Source: Streptomyces litmocidini
GTDB taxonomy: Bacteria; Actinomycetota; Actinomycetes; Streptomycetales; Streptomycetaceae
DNA: 64,000 bases
Direction of reading: 5' to 3'
Assembly: GCF_014649755.1 (NCBI RefSeq)
Contig: NZ_BMTQ01000006.1
Span: 248,001-312,000, forward strand
In this document: piece after piece, positions 8,247 through 16,461 of the stretch
How positions within the stretch are numbered: position 1 is the first letter of the stretch
Layout of the letters: the number at the start of each line of letters is the position of its first letter
Position numbers and translations under genes: made by a program
The notes under the pieces: generated by a model
Told to the model about the DNA's origin: nothing
Databases searched by the model: none
Seen by the model: the letters and a program-made list of their open reading frames with translations, nothing else

Positions 8247-9472
8247 CAGGCGACGCCCCGGTCGAGGTCGCGGTCGAGATCGCGGTCGAGGTCGAGGTCG
8301 AGCATGCGGATGGCGTTGCCGCGCATGAGCTTGTAGACCGTCTCGTCGTCGAGGCCCCGGACGTGGTCGAGGGCGACCTCCTTGGTGTGCGGGAAGGTCG
8401 AGTCGACGTGCGGGTAGTCGGTCTCGAAGGTGGCGTTGTCCCGGCCCACCGCGTCCAGCGAGGCGATGCCGTGCTTGTCGCGGAAGAAGCAGCAGAAGAT
8501 CTGCCGGTAGTAGTACGTGGAGGGCGGCTCGGGGACGAGGTCGCGGACGCCGCCCCAGGCGCGGTGCTCCTCCCAGACGTCGTCGGCGCGTTCGAGGGCG
8601 TACGGGATCCAGCCCATCTGGCCCTCGCTGTAGGCGAGCTTGAGCCGGGGGAACTTCACCAGGACCCCGCTGAAGAGGAAGTCCATCATCGAGGCCATCG
8701 CGTTGTTGAAGCTCAGGCTGGCCTGGACGGCGGGCGGGGCGTCGGGGGACGCGGCCGGCATCTGGCTGCTGGAGCCGATGTGCATGTTCACCACTGTCCC
8801 GGTCTCCTGGCAGACGGCGAAGAACGGGTCCCAGTGGCCGGAGTGGATCGACGGGAGCCCCAGGTGGGTGGGGATCTCGGAGAAGGTGACGGCCTTGACG
8901 CCGCGGGCGGCGTTGCGCCGGATCTCGGCCACGGCCAGACCGACGTCCCACAGGGGGATGAGGCACAACGGGATCAGCCGTCCGCCGCTGTCCCCGCACC
9001 ACTCCTCGACCATCCAGTCGTTGTAGGCGCGGACGCAGGCGAGGGCGACCTCCTTGTCGTGGGCCTCGGCGAAGGTCTGGCCGCAGAAGCGGGGGAAGGT
9101 GGGGAAGCAGAGGGAGGCCTCGACGTGGTTGAGGTCCATGTCGGCGAGGCGGGCCTTCGGGTCCCAGCAGCCGCGCCGCATCTCCTCGCGGGTGATGCCC
9201 TCCAGGGTCATGTCGTCGCGGTCGAAGCCGACGGCGGCGATGTTGCGCTTGTACGGGAACGTGAGGTCCTCGTAGATCCACCAGTCGGTGGGCGGACCCT
9301 CGGGGTCCATCGTGATCCGGTACTTGCCGCCGACGTAGGCGAGCTCGCCGATGCCGGCGGTGAGGGGGCGGGGCCCTCGGTCGCGGTACTTCTTCGGGAG
9401 CCAGGTCTCGAAGAGGTGGGCGGGCTCGATCACGTGGTCGTCGACGCTGATGATGCGGGGCAGTTCCGTCAT
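8246..9472 (-). CDS. Amidohydrolase-2 family metal-dependent hydrolase, 408 aa
   Basis: TIM-barrel amidohydrolase with the N-terminal metal motif in ISVDDHVIEP (Asp12/His13 region) and further conserved His residues in NMHIGSS and ETDYPHVDSTFPHT. Homologues include ACMSD-type decarboxylases and CoA-ester/ring hydrolases in actinobacterial catabolic operons. The C-terminus is unusual: a run of Leu-Asp/Arg-Asp dipeptides encoded by a hexanucleotide repeat. First gene of the leftward operon. Its promoter region, shared with the divergent CoA ligase, holds two TCTGACGG palindromes. It could hydrolyse or decarboxylate a ring-derived intermediate. Confidence 0.88.
   Translation of the reverse strand: MTELPRIISVDDHVIEPAHLFETWLPKKYRDRGPRPLTAGIGELAYVGGKYRITMDPEGPPTDWWIYEDLTFPYKRNIAAVGFDRDDMTLEGITREEMRRGCWDPKARLADMDLNHVEASLCFPTFPRFCGQTFAEAHDKEVALACVRAYNDWMVEEWCGDSGGRLIPLCLIPLWDVGLAVAEIRRNAARGVKAVTFSEIPTHLGLPSIHSGHWDPFFAVCQETGTVVNMHIGSSSQMPAASPDAPPAVQASLSFNNAMASMMDFLFSGVLVKFPRLKLAYSEGQMGWIPYALERADDVWEEHRAWGGVRDLVPEPPSTYYYRQIFCCFFRDKHGIASLDAVGRDNATFETDYPHVDSTFPHTKEVALDHVRGLDDETVYKLMRGNAIRMLDLDLDRDLDRDLDRGVA
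8261..8303. repeat. GTCGAG/GTCGCG hexanucleotide repeat within the amidohydrolase 3' end
   Basis: About seven near-identical hexamers (GTCGAG, GTCGCG, ATCGCG) encode the C-terminal LDLDLDRDLDRD-type tail. In-frame length variation here would change only the tail length. Confidence 0.8.
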
Positions 9473-9511
9473 GGAGCCCTCCCGGATTCGGCGGACCGCT
9501 CCCGGTCCGTT

Positions 9512-9528
9512 TCTGATGAACCGTCAGA
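9512..9528. promoter_or_regulatory. TCTGACGG-type operator, copy C
   Basis: TCTGATGA-A-CCGTCAGA; 6 of 8 arm positions are complementary. It lies 40 bp upstream of the amidohydrolase start. Confidence 0.55.
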
Positions 9529-9597
9529 TCTGTCGGCATCAGGCTAGCCCCGCACCCCTGGACCGACAAGCGCCGGACCTCTACGCTCACCGCACCA

Positions 9598-9614
9598 TCT
9601 GACGGAACGTCAGC
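9598..9614. promoter_or_regulatory. TCTGACGG-type operator, copy D
   Basis: TCTGACGG-A-ACGTCAGC; 6 of 8 arm positions complementary, ending 15 bp before the CoA-ligase ATG and overlapping the expected promoter/leader. With copy C it would control both divergent units. Confidence 0.55.
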
Positions 9615-9629
9615 CAGGAGGAGTACGGG

Positions 9630-11168
9630 ATGAACGAGACCGCACACTCGCTCGGCGGGTCCCGCACGCTCTGGGAACTCGTCGAGCGCCGCGCCGCCCT
9701 CACCCCCGACCGGCCCGTCCTCCTCCAGGACGACCGCGTCCTCACCTTCGAGGGCCTGCGCGAGCGCGCCGAGCGCTGCGCCGCCGGCCTGTACGGGAGG
9801 GGCGTGCGCCCCGGCACGGTCGTCGCCTGGCAGCTGCCCACCCGCATCGAGACCGCCGTGCTCTCCTTCGCGCTCGCCCGCATCGGCGCCGTGCAGTCCC
9901 CCGTGATCCCGTTCTACCGGGACAAGGAGGTCGGCTTCGCGCTGCGCGAGTCGAGGGCCGAGTTCTTCGCGGTCCCCGGAACCTGGCGCGGATTCGACCA
10001 CGCGGAGATGGCGAGGAGGCTCGGCGCGCGCGGGACCTTCGAGGCGTACTCCCCCGGGAGCCTGCCCGACGGCGACCCGGCCGTTCTCCCTCCCCCGCCC
10101 GCCTCCGGCACCGACGTCCGCTGGATCTACTGGACCTCCGGCACCACCTCGGACCCCAAGGGCGTCCTGCACACCGACCGCTCACTGCTCGCCGGCGGCT
10201 CCTGCCTCGCCCACGCCCTCCGCCCGACGGCCGAGGACGTCGGCTCGATGGCCTTCCCGTACGCGCACATCGGCGGGCCCGACTACACGGTGATGCTCCT
10301 GCTGTACGGCTTCCCGGCCGTGATGTTCGAACAGTTCGCACTGCCGGAGGCCCTCGACGCGTACAACCGGCACGGCGTGACCGTCGCCGGCGGCTCCACC
10401 GCCTTCTACTCGATGTTCCTCGCCGAGCAGCGCAAGCAGCCCGGTAAGCCCGTCGTCCCCACCCTCCGCCTGCTCGCGGGCGGCGGCGCGCCCAAGCCGC
10501 CCGAGCTCTACCACGCGGTGCGGAAGGAGCTGGGCTGCCAGCTCACCCACGGGTACGGCATGACCGAGGTCCCCATGATCACGATGGGCGCCCCCGACGA
10601 CACCGCCGAGAACCTCGCCACGACCGAGGGCCGTCCGCCCGCCGGCATGGAGATCCGGATCACCGACGACGGCGAGGTCCGGCTCCGCGGCGAGGCCGTC
10701 TGCCAGGGCTACCTCGACCCGGCGCAGACGGCCGCCGCCTTCGACGAGGACGGCTTCCTCGTCACCGGCGACCTCGGGCACCTCACGCCCACCGGCCACC
10801 TCGTGCTCACGGGCCGGGTCAAGGACGTCATCATCCGCAAGGGGGAGAACATCTCGGCCAAGGAGATCGAGGACCTCCTCCACCGGCACCCGGACGTGGG
10901 CGACGCCGCCGTCATAGGCCTCCCGGACGCCGAGCGCGGCGAACGCGTCTGCGCCGTCGTCGAACAGCCCCCCGGCGCCGCCCCGCTCGGGCTCCCGCAG
11001 GTCACGGCGTTCCTGCGGGAGGCCGGGCTCTCCGTCCACAAGCTGCCCGAACAGCTGGAGGTGGTGGACGCGCTCCCCCGCAACGAGACCCTGCGCAAGG
11101 TGCTCAAGTACAAGCTCAGGGAGCGTTTCGGCGCGGCTCCGGAATCGGCCGGTCCGGCATCCCGCTGA
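9630..11168 (+). CDS. Class I adenylate-forming acyl-CoA ligase, 512 aa
   Basis: Has the ATP P-loop YWTSGTTSDPKG at about residues 167-178, the adenylate motif GYGMTE, the hinge GDLGHLTPTGHLVLTGRVKD, and the C-terminal lysine region near ETLRKVLKYK. It would activate a carboxylic acid to its CoA thioester via an acyl-AMP. Sequence style resembles cyclohexanecarboxylate/FadD-like ligases, but the substrate cannot be read from sequence. The ATG follows a CAGGAGGAG ribosome-binding site. Divergent from the amidohydrolase/ACAD operon with shared operators, which makes it the likely entry enzyme of this catabolic block. The 3' end overlaps the convergent STAS gene by 53 bp. Confidence 0.9.
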   Translation: MNETAHSLGGSRTLWELVERRAALTPDRPVLLQDDRVLTFEGLRERAERCAAGLYGRGVRPGTVVAWQLPTRIETAVLSFALARIGAVQSPVIPFYRDKEVGFALRESRAEFFAVPGTWRGFDHAEMARRLGARGTFEAYSPGSLPDGDPAVLPPPPASGTDVRWIYWTSGTTSDPKGVLHTDRSLLAGGSCLAHALRPTAEDVGSMAFPYAHIGGPDYTVMLLLYGFPAVMFEQFALPEALDAYNRHGVTVAGGSTAFYSMFLAEQRKQPGKPVVPTLRLLAGGGAPKPPELYHAVRKELGCQLTHGYGMTEVPMITMGAPDDTAENLATTEGRPPAGMEIRITDDGEVRLRGEAVCQGYLDPAQTAAAFDEDGFLVTGDLGHLTPTGHLVLTGRVKDVIIRKGENISAKEIEDLLHRHPDVGDAAVIGLPDAERGERVCAVVEQPPGAAPLGLPQVTAFLREAGLSVHKLPEQLEVVDALPRNETLRKVLKYKLRERFGAAPESAGPASR

Positions 11169-11514
11169 GCGCCTCCGGCGTGCCCTCGTACACGTCGAAG
11201 AGGCGGTGCACGCCGAGCGCGGAGAGCACCCGGCCGACGTGAGCCTCCCCGTCCGCCCGCTGCTCCGGCAGGACCAGGCGAAGCCGGCCGCCGCACGAGC
11301 GGAGCAGCCGGCGGGACCCGATCAGCACGCCGACGCCGCTGGAGTCGCAGAACCGCACCGCGGACAGGTCGATGACCAGGTCGTGCCGGCCGCCCGCGAC
11401 GGCGTCGTGGACGCGACGGCGTATCCGGGGGGAGGTGACCAGGTCCAGTTCCCCCCGGACGCGGAAAACCGTCCAGGAGCCGTGCTCGTCCTCGTCGACC
11501 TCGATCGTCGTCAC
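11116..11514 (-). CDS. STAS-domain anti-sigma factor antagonist, 132 aa
   Basis: SpoIIAA/RsbV-like protein: the STAS core carries RGELDLVTSPRIR and DLSAVRFCDSSGVGVLIGS, where the DSSG serine is the usual phosphorylation site. When unphosphorylated, such proteins sequester an anti-sigma kinase. I chose the GTG at 11514 (VTTIEVDED) because it sits just before the first beta strand; the frame extends further but upstream sequence is not STAS-like. Divergent from the sigma-factor operon starting at 11675. From memory the sigma/STAS pair corresponds to SCO4409/SCO4410; orthology is unverified. Confidence 0.85.
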   Translation of the reverse strand: MTTIEVDEDEHGSWTVFRVRGELDLVTSPRIRRRVHDAVAGGRHDLVIDLSAVRFCDSSGVGVLIGSRRLLRSCGGRLRLVLPEQRADGEAHVGRVLSALGVHRLFDVYEGTPEALSGMPDRPIPEPRRNAP

Positions 11515-11674
11515 GCACGCCGCCTGCCCCGACGGGAGGCGCCGAAACCCCCGGGGGCCGGGAAAGACGTTTTCCTTACCATCCGCGCCCGCGTCAAGGG
11601 CGCACTTGCGGCAAACAGGCGTGCGCCGTCGGAGCGGCCCACTACTTTGGAGGAGAACCGGAACGGAGGGCCGC

Positions 11675-12256
11675 ATGGGGATGGACACACCACCGCGCTG
11701 GGACCGCAGGATGCAGCAGCGGCTGGCGCGCGGAGAGGCCGCCGCCCTCGGCGAGTTCTACGACCGGTTCGCCGCCCTCGTGCACAGCCTCGCCCACCGG
11801 GTCCTCGACGACGACGCGGCGGCCGACCAGGTCACCCGCGAGGTCTTCGGCTACGTCTGGGAGAACCCCGACTCCTACGACCCGAAGCAGGGCAACATGC
11901 GCTCGTGGGTCGCCAAGCTGGCCCAGCGGCAGGCCGTGCACCGGCTCCGGCAGGCCGAGGCCCTGGCGTACGCGGAGACGGGGGTCGGTTCCGCCGAGGA
12001 GCTGGAGCAGAAGGTCCACCGGGCCACGGTCGCCGCCCGCGCCGACTACATCGTGACCTCCATGCCGGCGCCGCTCCGGAAGGCGCTCGAACTGGCGTAC
12101 TTCCAGCGCCGCGACTACCGCCAGACCGCCGCCGACCTCGGCGTCACCGAGGACGAGGCCCGTCGACGCCTCCGGCTGGGACTCCAGCTGCTCTCCTCCG
12201 CGCACGCCCGCCCCCTCGAAGGGTCCTCGCCGCCCGGCTACGGACGGCCGCTGTGA
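11675..12256 (+). CDS. Sigma-70 family (ECF-type) RNA polymerase sigma factor, 193 aa
   Basis: Two-domain ECF architecture: a sigma-2 region (GEFYDRFAALVHSLAHRVLDDD...VFGYVWENPDSYDPKQGN) and a sigma-4 helix-turn-helix (LELAYFQRRDYRQTAADLGV, then EARRRLRLGLQLL). It would direct RNA polymerase to a specific promoter set. ATG 11675 follows GGAGGG with 4-base spacing. The stop overlaps the next gene's GTG by four bases (GTGA), a classic sigma/anti-sigma arrangement. Presence of a divergent STAS gene suggests additional partner-switch input. Confidence 0.9.
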   Translation: MGMDTPPRWDRRMQQRLARGEAAALGEFYDRFAALVHSLAHRVLDDDAAADQVTREVFGYVWENPDSYDPKQGNMRSWVAKLAQRQAVHRLRQAEALAYAETGVGSAEELEQKVHRATVAARADYIVTSMPAPLRKALELAYFQRRDYRQTAADLGVTEDEARRRLRLGLQLLSSAHARPLEGSSPPGYGRPL

Positions 12257-13524
12257 CCGGGGCCGCCGACGACGCGGACGACGTCGCGCGCGCTCCCCGG
12301 ATACCGGGACCGCGCCGCGCGGCCGACGACCACGCTGACCTGACGACGCGACCGCCGGAGGCGTCGGGAACGGAGACGGAGGAGACGGAGGAGACGGAGG
12401 AACCGGAAGTACCGGAAGTACCGGACCTCAGCCACAACGTGCTCAAGTCCCTCCTCGGGGCCTGGGCGCTTTCGGCGTGCTCCGCCGGCGAGACCCGGGC
12501 CGTCGAGAACCACCTCACCGCGTGCGCCCCCTGCGCCGACGAGGCCCTCCGGCTCCGCGACGCCGTCACGCTCCTCCACGAGGACCGCGACCTGGACCTC
12601 GACCCGCTGCTCCGCTCCCGGGTCCTGGAGAACTGCCTGGGCCGCCGCCCCGCCCGCATCCCCGTCCCCGACTGGGTCACCCCGTACGACGCGGAGACCG
12701 CCCGGCTCGACGCGCTCCTGAGGGACATCGGCGAGTCCGAATGGCACGCGCCGGTACGGCTCAAGTGGTACGAGGAGGACCGCGTCGTGCGCCGCAAGGC
12801 CACCGTCGCGGGGGTCATCGGCCATCTCTTCGCCGTGGACGGCCTGGTGACGACGGCACTGGGACTGGACGATCCGCTGGGCCCGGACGTGCCGGAGCTG
12901 TCGCCGACGGAACGGACGGAAGCGTTCTGGACGGCGCTCGACCGGCCGCCGAACCGGTCCGTCCGGGGGCCCTGGCGCGACCAGTCGCACACGCTGATCC
13001 GGACGATCGCCTTCGCGGGCCGAGGTGTGGCGGACCTGACCGTCACCTACAAGGACTTCGCCCTGCCGCTCCAGGACTCGCTCCTGGAGCGGGCCTTCGA
13101 GTGCTGGCGGCACGCGGACGACATCGCGACCGCGGTCGCCTACCCGTACGCGCCGCCCAGCGGACCGCACCTCCACGGCATGATCGACCTCGCGGCCCGG
13201 CTGCTCCCCGGCGCCCTCGCCAACCGTCGGCGCGCGGGCCTGGCCGGCCCCGCCAAGGAGCTCGTCGCGGCGGGCGCGCCGGGCCGCTCGCTCCACCTGG
13301 AGGTGGAGGGCGCGGGCGGCGGCCACTGGTACATCTCCCTGGACTCCCCCGCGGCGATCGGCTCGCCGGAGCGGGCGGTGGCGCAGGTGGCGATGGACGG
13401 GGTCGAGTTCTGCCAGCTGGTGGCGGGGCACATCACGCCGGAGGAGGCGGCGGCGGGGCAGGACGGCGACCGGGAGGCCATCAAGGACGTCCTCTCGGCG
13501 ACGGCGTCCCTGAGCCGCCTGTAG
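12253..13524 (+). CDS. Zinc-finger anti-sigma-like protein with maleylpyruvate isomerase-like (DinB-fold) domain, 423 aa
   Basis: A disordered acidic N-terminus (TETEETEETEEPEVPEVP, encoded by GGAGACGGA and GGAAGTACC repeats) is followed by an anti-sigma zinc-binding motif: His then two cysteines in ENHLTACAPCADEALRLRD, the HxxxCxxC signature of ZAS proteins. The remaining residues (about 150-420) resemble the mycothiol-dependent maleylpyruvate isomerase/DinB fold (ETARLDALLRDIGESEWHAPVRLKWYEED; AGVIGHLFAVDGLVTTALGL). No membrane segment is seen, so it is probably a cytosolic, possibly thiol- or redox-sensing anti-sigma factor for the co-translated sigma factor. Role is inference from motif and overlap. 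Confidence 0.82.
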   Translation: MTGAADDADDVARAPRIPGPRRAADDHADLTTRPPEASGTETEETEETEEPEVPEVPDLSHNVLKSLLGAWALSACSAGETRAVENHLTACAPCADEALRLRDAVTLLHEDRDLDLDPLLRSRVLENCLGRRPARIPVPDWVTPYDAETARLDALLRDIGESEWHAPVRLKWYEEDRVVRRKATVAGVIGHLFAVDGLVTTALGLDDPLGPDVPELSPTERTEAFWTALDRPPNRSVRGPWRDQSHTLIRTIAFAGRGVADLTVTYKDFALPLQDSLLERAFECWRHADDIATAVAYPYAPPSGPHLHGMIDLAARLLPGALANRRRAGLAGPAKELVAAGAPGRSLHLEVEGAGGGHWYISLDSPAAIGSPERAVAQVAMDGVEFCQLVAGHITPEEAAAGQDGDREAIKDVLSATASLSRL

Positions 13525-13614
13525 CCCCGCCCCGGCACCCCGCGCCCGTCGGGACGGTGCCCGGCGGACGTGTGCGGGGCGGGGGCCGGGGGTTACCCGG
13601 ACGGGGGTCGGGGG

Positions 13615-14466
13615 TTACCCGAAGACGACCGTGCGGCGGCCGTTCAGGAGGATCCGGCGCTCCGCGTGCCACTTGACCGCCCGCGCCAGTGCCTGGCACT
13701 CCACGTCCCGCCCGATCGCCACCAGCTGGTCCGGCGTCACCTCGTGGCCGACGCGCTCGACCTCCTGCTCGATGATCGGGCCCTCGTCGAGGTCGGCCGT
13801 CACGTAGTGCGCGGTGGCGCCGATGAGCTTCACGCCGCGGGCGTGCGCCTGGTGGTAGGGCTTGGCGCCCTTGAAGCTGGGGAGGAAGGAGTGGTGGATG
13901 TTGATGATCCGCCCGGAGAGCTGCTTGCACAGGTCGTCCGACAGGACCTGCATGTAGCGGGCGAGGACGACCAGCTCCACGTTCTCGGAGCGGACGAGGT
14001 CCAGGAGTTCCGCCTCCGCCTGCGGCTTGTTCTCCTTCGTCACCGGGATGTGCCGGAACGGGATCCCGTACGAGCCCACCAGCTCCTGGAAGTCCGTGTG
14101 GTTGGAGACGACCGCGACGATCTCCACCGGCAGCGCCCCGATCCGCGACCGGAAGAGCAGGTCGTTCAGGCAGTGGCCGAACTTGGAGACCATGAGGACG
14201 ACCCGCATGGGCTGGTCGGCGCGGTTGATCTGCCAGTCCATGGCGTAGGAGTCGCCGACGGCGGCGAAGCTCGCGCGGAGCTTCTCGACCGTCACCGGCG
14301 CCTCGGCGGAGAAGTGGACCCGCATGAAGAAGAGACCCGTGTCACGGTCTCCGAACTGCTGACTGTCCTCGATGTTGCACCCGGTGATGAAGAGGTAGCT
14401 CGACACGGCGTGCACGATGCCCTGCTTGTCGGGGCACGAAAGGGTGAGGACGTACTGGTCGGTCAT
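13615..14466 (-). CDS. purU: Formyltetrahydrofolate deformylase, 283 aa
   Basis: An N-terminal ACT domain (MTDQYVLTLSCPDKQGIVHAVSSYLF) and a C-terminal formyltransferase-type domain with INIHHSFLPSFKGAKPYHQA and the catalytic aspartate in DLDEGPIIEQ. It hydrolyses 10-formyl-THF to THF and formate, balancing one-carbon pools and supplying formate for PurT. The start MTDQYV at 14466 matches family N-termini; a GTG 18 bases upstream is possible but adds residues not typical of PurU. Cytoplasmic, single gene. From memory the neighbourhood matches SCO4402/SCO4403. Confidence 0.95.
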   Translation of the reverse strand: MTDQYVLTLSCPDKQGIVHAVSSYLFITGCNIEDSQQFGDRDTGLFFMRVHFSAEAPVTVEKLRASFAAVGDSYAMDWQINRADQPMRVVLMVSKFGHCLNDLLFRSRIGALPVEIVAVVSNHTDFQELVGSYGIPFRHIPVTKENKPQAEAELLDLVRSENVELVVLARYMQVLSDDLCKQLSGRIINIHHSFLPSFKGAKPYHQAHARGVKLIGATAHYVTADLDEGPIIEQEVERVGHEVTPDQLVAIGRDVECQALARAVKWHAERRILLNGRRTVVFG

Positions 14467-14484
14467 CCTGCCAGCCTGCCACAC

Positions 14485-14509
14485 GACGCCCGGCCGGGAG
14501 GCGGGCGTC
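14485..14509 (-). terminator. Hairpin between SCO4402-family gene and purU
   Basis: An 8-bp stem GACGCCCG/CGGGCGTC with a 9-base loop directly upstream of purU and downstream of the gene at 14526. It probably ends the upstream transcript; no T-tract. Confidence 0.4.
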
Positions 14510-14525
14510 CGCCAGGCGGAACGCC

Positions 14526-14969
14526 TCAGGACCGGGTCAGGACACGGAGCGCGTCGAGGGAGCGCGGCGGCGCGTCGGGGTCCTCGCCGTCGGCCCGCGC
14601 CATCCGTACGTGTGCCTCGCGGGCGGCGCGTACGGCTTCCGGCCAGCCGGGGTGGGCGACGTACGCGGTGACGGGGGCGTCCGGTCCGACCTGGTGCATG
14701 ATGCGCAGCACCCGGAGGACGGCGACGTCGACGAGGGCGGCCTCACCGGAGTCCCGGAAGATCGCGCCGACGTACTTCTCGGCGGACCAGTTGTCGAGCC
14801 AGGTGTCCTCGACGAGGCGGTAGACGGCGTCGGTGACGTCGCCGTACCCCTCCTGGCCGGCCAGCCAGGCGGTCTCGTGGAACACGGGGTCGGAGAGCAT
14901 GTGCAGCGCCGAGCGCACGTTGCTGCGCCAGCGCCACCACGGCATGTCGTTGAGCGGCATGCCGCCCAT
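14526..14969 (-). CDS. SCO4402-family conserved protein, 147 aa
   Basis: Starts MGGMPLNDMPWWRWRSNVRSAL, a highly conserved N-terminus in a Streptomyces-restricted family named after SCO4402. Function is unknown. The protein is mostly helical, Trp-rich at the N-terminus, without signal peptide or membrane segment, and has no obvious catalytic motif. The start at 14969 follows the family N-terminus even though no clear Shine-Dalgarno precedes it; MPLNDM at 14960 is the alternative. It lies upstream of purU on the same strand, separated by a hairpin, so the two may be independently transcribed. Confidence 0.8.
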   Translation of the reverse strand: MGGMPLNDMPWWRWRSNVRSALHMLSDPVFHETAWLAGQEGYGDVTDAVYRLVEDTWLDNWSAEKYVGAIFRDSGEAALVDVAVLRVLRIMHQVGPDAPVTAYVAHPGWPEAVRAAREAHVRMARADGEDPDAPPRSLDALRVLTRS

Positions 14970-15174
14970 GGTGGAGGAGCGACGGCCGCGACGGGAAGAG
15001 TTAACCGAACCGGGGACCGGACCGGGGACTGGACTGGACACGTTTCGATCGTACGTTCCCTTGTCCGGTAAGCGGACTCGCCCCCTCCCTCCTCCGGTGA
15101 CCCACCCCCGCAATTCACCTTCACGTCACCCACCGTTGAACCGCGCTCACTCCCGCGTTACCCATGAGGCGGAA

Positions 15175-16455
15175 ATGTGCATGCCCATGACCGGTAGGCG
15201 ACTGACCTCACTCCTCACGCACGTCACGACCGCGGCGGCCGGGGCGTCGCTGCTCGCCGGCTGCGGCGTGCTCCCTGGGGCCACGGGGGGCTCCAGGGAG
15301 CCCGTCACGGTGATGACCTGGGCTCCCGACCAGACCCGGGCGACCAACATGCCCGGAATGCCCGCCATGGCGCAGACCTACGCCCGGTGGGTCAACGCCG
15401 GGGGCGGCATCGACGGGCACGAACTGCGCGTGCTGACCTGCAACGAGCAGAACACCACCGCCGGCGCCGCCGCCTGCGCCCGCCGGGCCGTGCGCGAGAA
15501 GGCGGTGGCCGTCGTCGGCTCGTACAGCCAGAACGGCCGCGCCTTCATGGCCCCGCTGGAAGCCGCGGGCATCCCGTACATCGGCGGCTACGGCATCGCG
15601 GAGGACGAGTTCACCAGCCCGCTCTCCTACCCCGTGAACGGCGGGGTGGCCGCCCTCGTCGCCGGACACGGCATGCAGCTCGCCGGCTCCTGCGACCGGG
15701 TCTCCCTCGTCCGACCCGACACCACCGCGGGCGACAGGCTCCCCGAACTCCTCGACTCCGGCCTGCACAAGGCGAGTCACCGGGGCGCCGTCGACATCCC
15801 GGCCCAGGAGGACGCCGCCGAGTACACCGAGCCGGCGGACCGGGCCCGCAGCCGGGCGGGCGGCGAGAAGGGCTGCGTGACCGCCGTCCTCGGCGAGCGC
15901 ACCCAGACCTTCTTCGACTCCTTCCGCCGCCTCCCCGGGCAGCAGGAGGAGAAGCGGGACAAGGACTCCGTCCGGATCTCCTCGGTCCTCGGCAGCGTCG
16001 ACCAGCCCGTCATCGACCGCACCGGCGGCCCCCACAGCCCCTTCGAGGGCGCCTTCGTCACCGGCTGGTACCCGGAGGCGGGCGACAAGAGCTGGGCGCC
16101 GATGCGCAAGGTCATCCAGGAGTACGCCTTCGCCGACAACCGGGTCGACCCGGCCGACGCCGGCGTCCAGACCACCTGGATCGCGTACACGGTCCTCAAG
16201 GAGGTCATCGAGTCCCTCCAGCAGGACACGATCACCGCCGAGGACATCAGCCACTCCCTCGACCGGGGCGAGCGGATCGACACCGGCGGCCTCACCCCGA
16301 GCCTGCGCTGGAAGTACGAGGACATGCTCGGCGCCCCCGGGTTCACCCGGATCGTCAACCGCGAGGTGACCTTCCAGGTGGTCCGCCAGGGGCGGCTCGT
16401 GGCGCAGAAGCCCGGTTTCGTCGACGTCGGCGAGACCGTCCTCAGCGCCCCCTGA
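15175..16455 (+). CDS. Branched-chain-type ABC transporter substrate-binding lipoprotein, 426 aa
   Basis: A signal peptide with lipobox LLAGC (cysteine about residue 28) marks a lipoprotein. The mature part is a type I periplasmic-binding fold of the Leu/Ile/Val-BP family (MTWAPDQTRATNMPGMPAMAQTY, WVNAGGGIDGHELRVLTC, VAVVGSYSQNGRAFMAPLEAAGIPYIGG). It would bind a small polar ligand outside the membrane. No permease or ATPase genes are adjacent, so it may serve as a receptor rather than as part of a transporter. ATG 15175 follows GAGGCGGA; ATGs at 15181 and 15187 are also possible. Convergent with the Pro-rich gene six bases downstream. Confidence 0.85.
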   Translation: MCMPMTGRRLTSLLTHVTTAAAGASLLAGCGVLPGATGGSREPVTVMTWAPDQTRATNMPGMPAMAQTYARWVNAGGGIDGHELRVLTCNEQNTTAGAAACARRAVREKAVAVVGSYSQNGRAFMAPLEAAGIPYIGGYGIAEDEFTSPLSYPVNGGVAALVAGHGMQLAGSCDRVSLVRPDTTAGDRLPELLDSGLHKASHRGAVDIPAQEDAAEYTEPADRARSRAGGEKGCVTAVLGERTQTFFDSFRRLPGQQEEKRDKDSVRISSVLGSVDQPVIDRTGGPHSPFEGAFVTGWYPEAGDKSWAPMRKVIQEYAFADNRVDPADAGVQTTWIAYTVLKEVIESLQQDTITAEDISHSLDRGERIDTGGLTPSLRWKYEDMLGAPGFTRIVNREVTFQVVRQGRLVAQKPGFVDVGETVLSAP

Positions 16456-16461
16456 GCCCGC

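Noticed and set aside
14467..14484. Extended PurU start (GTG at 14484)
   Set aside because: Would add six residues not found at family N-termini; MTDQYV fits the family better.
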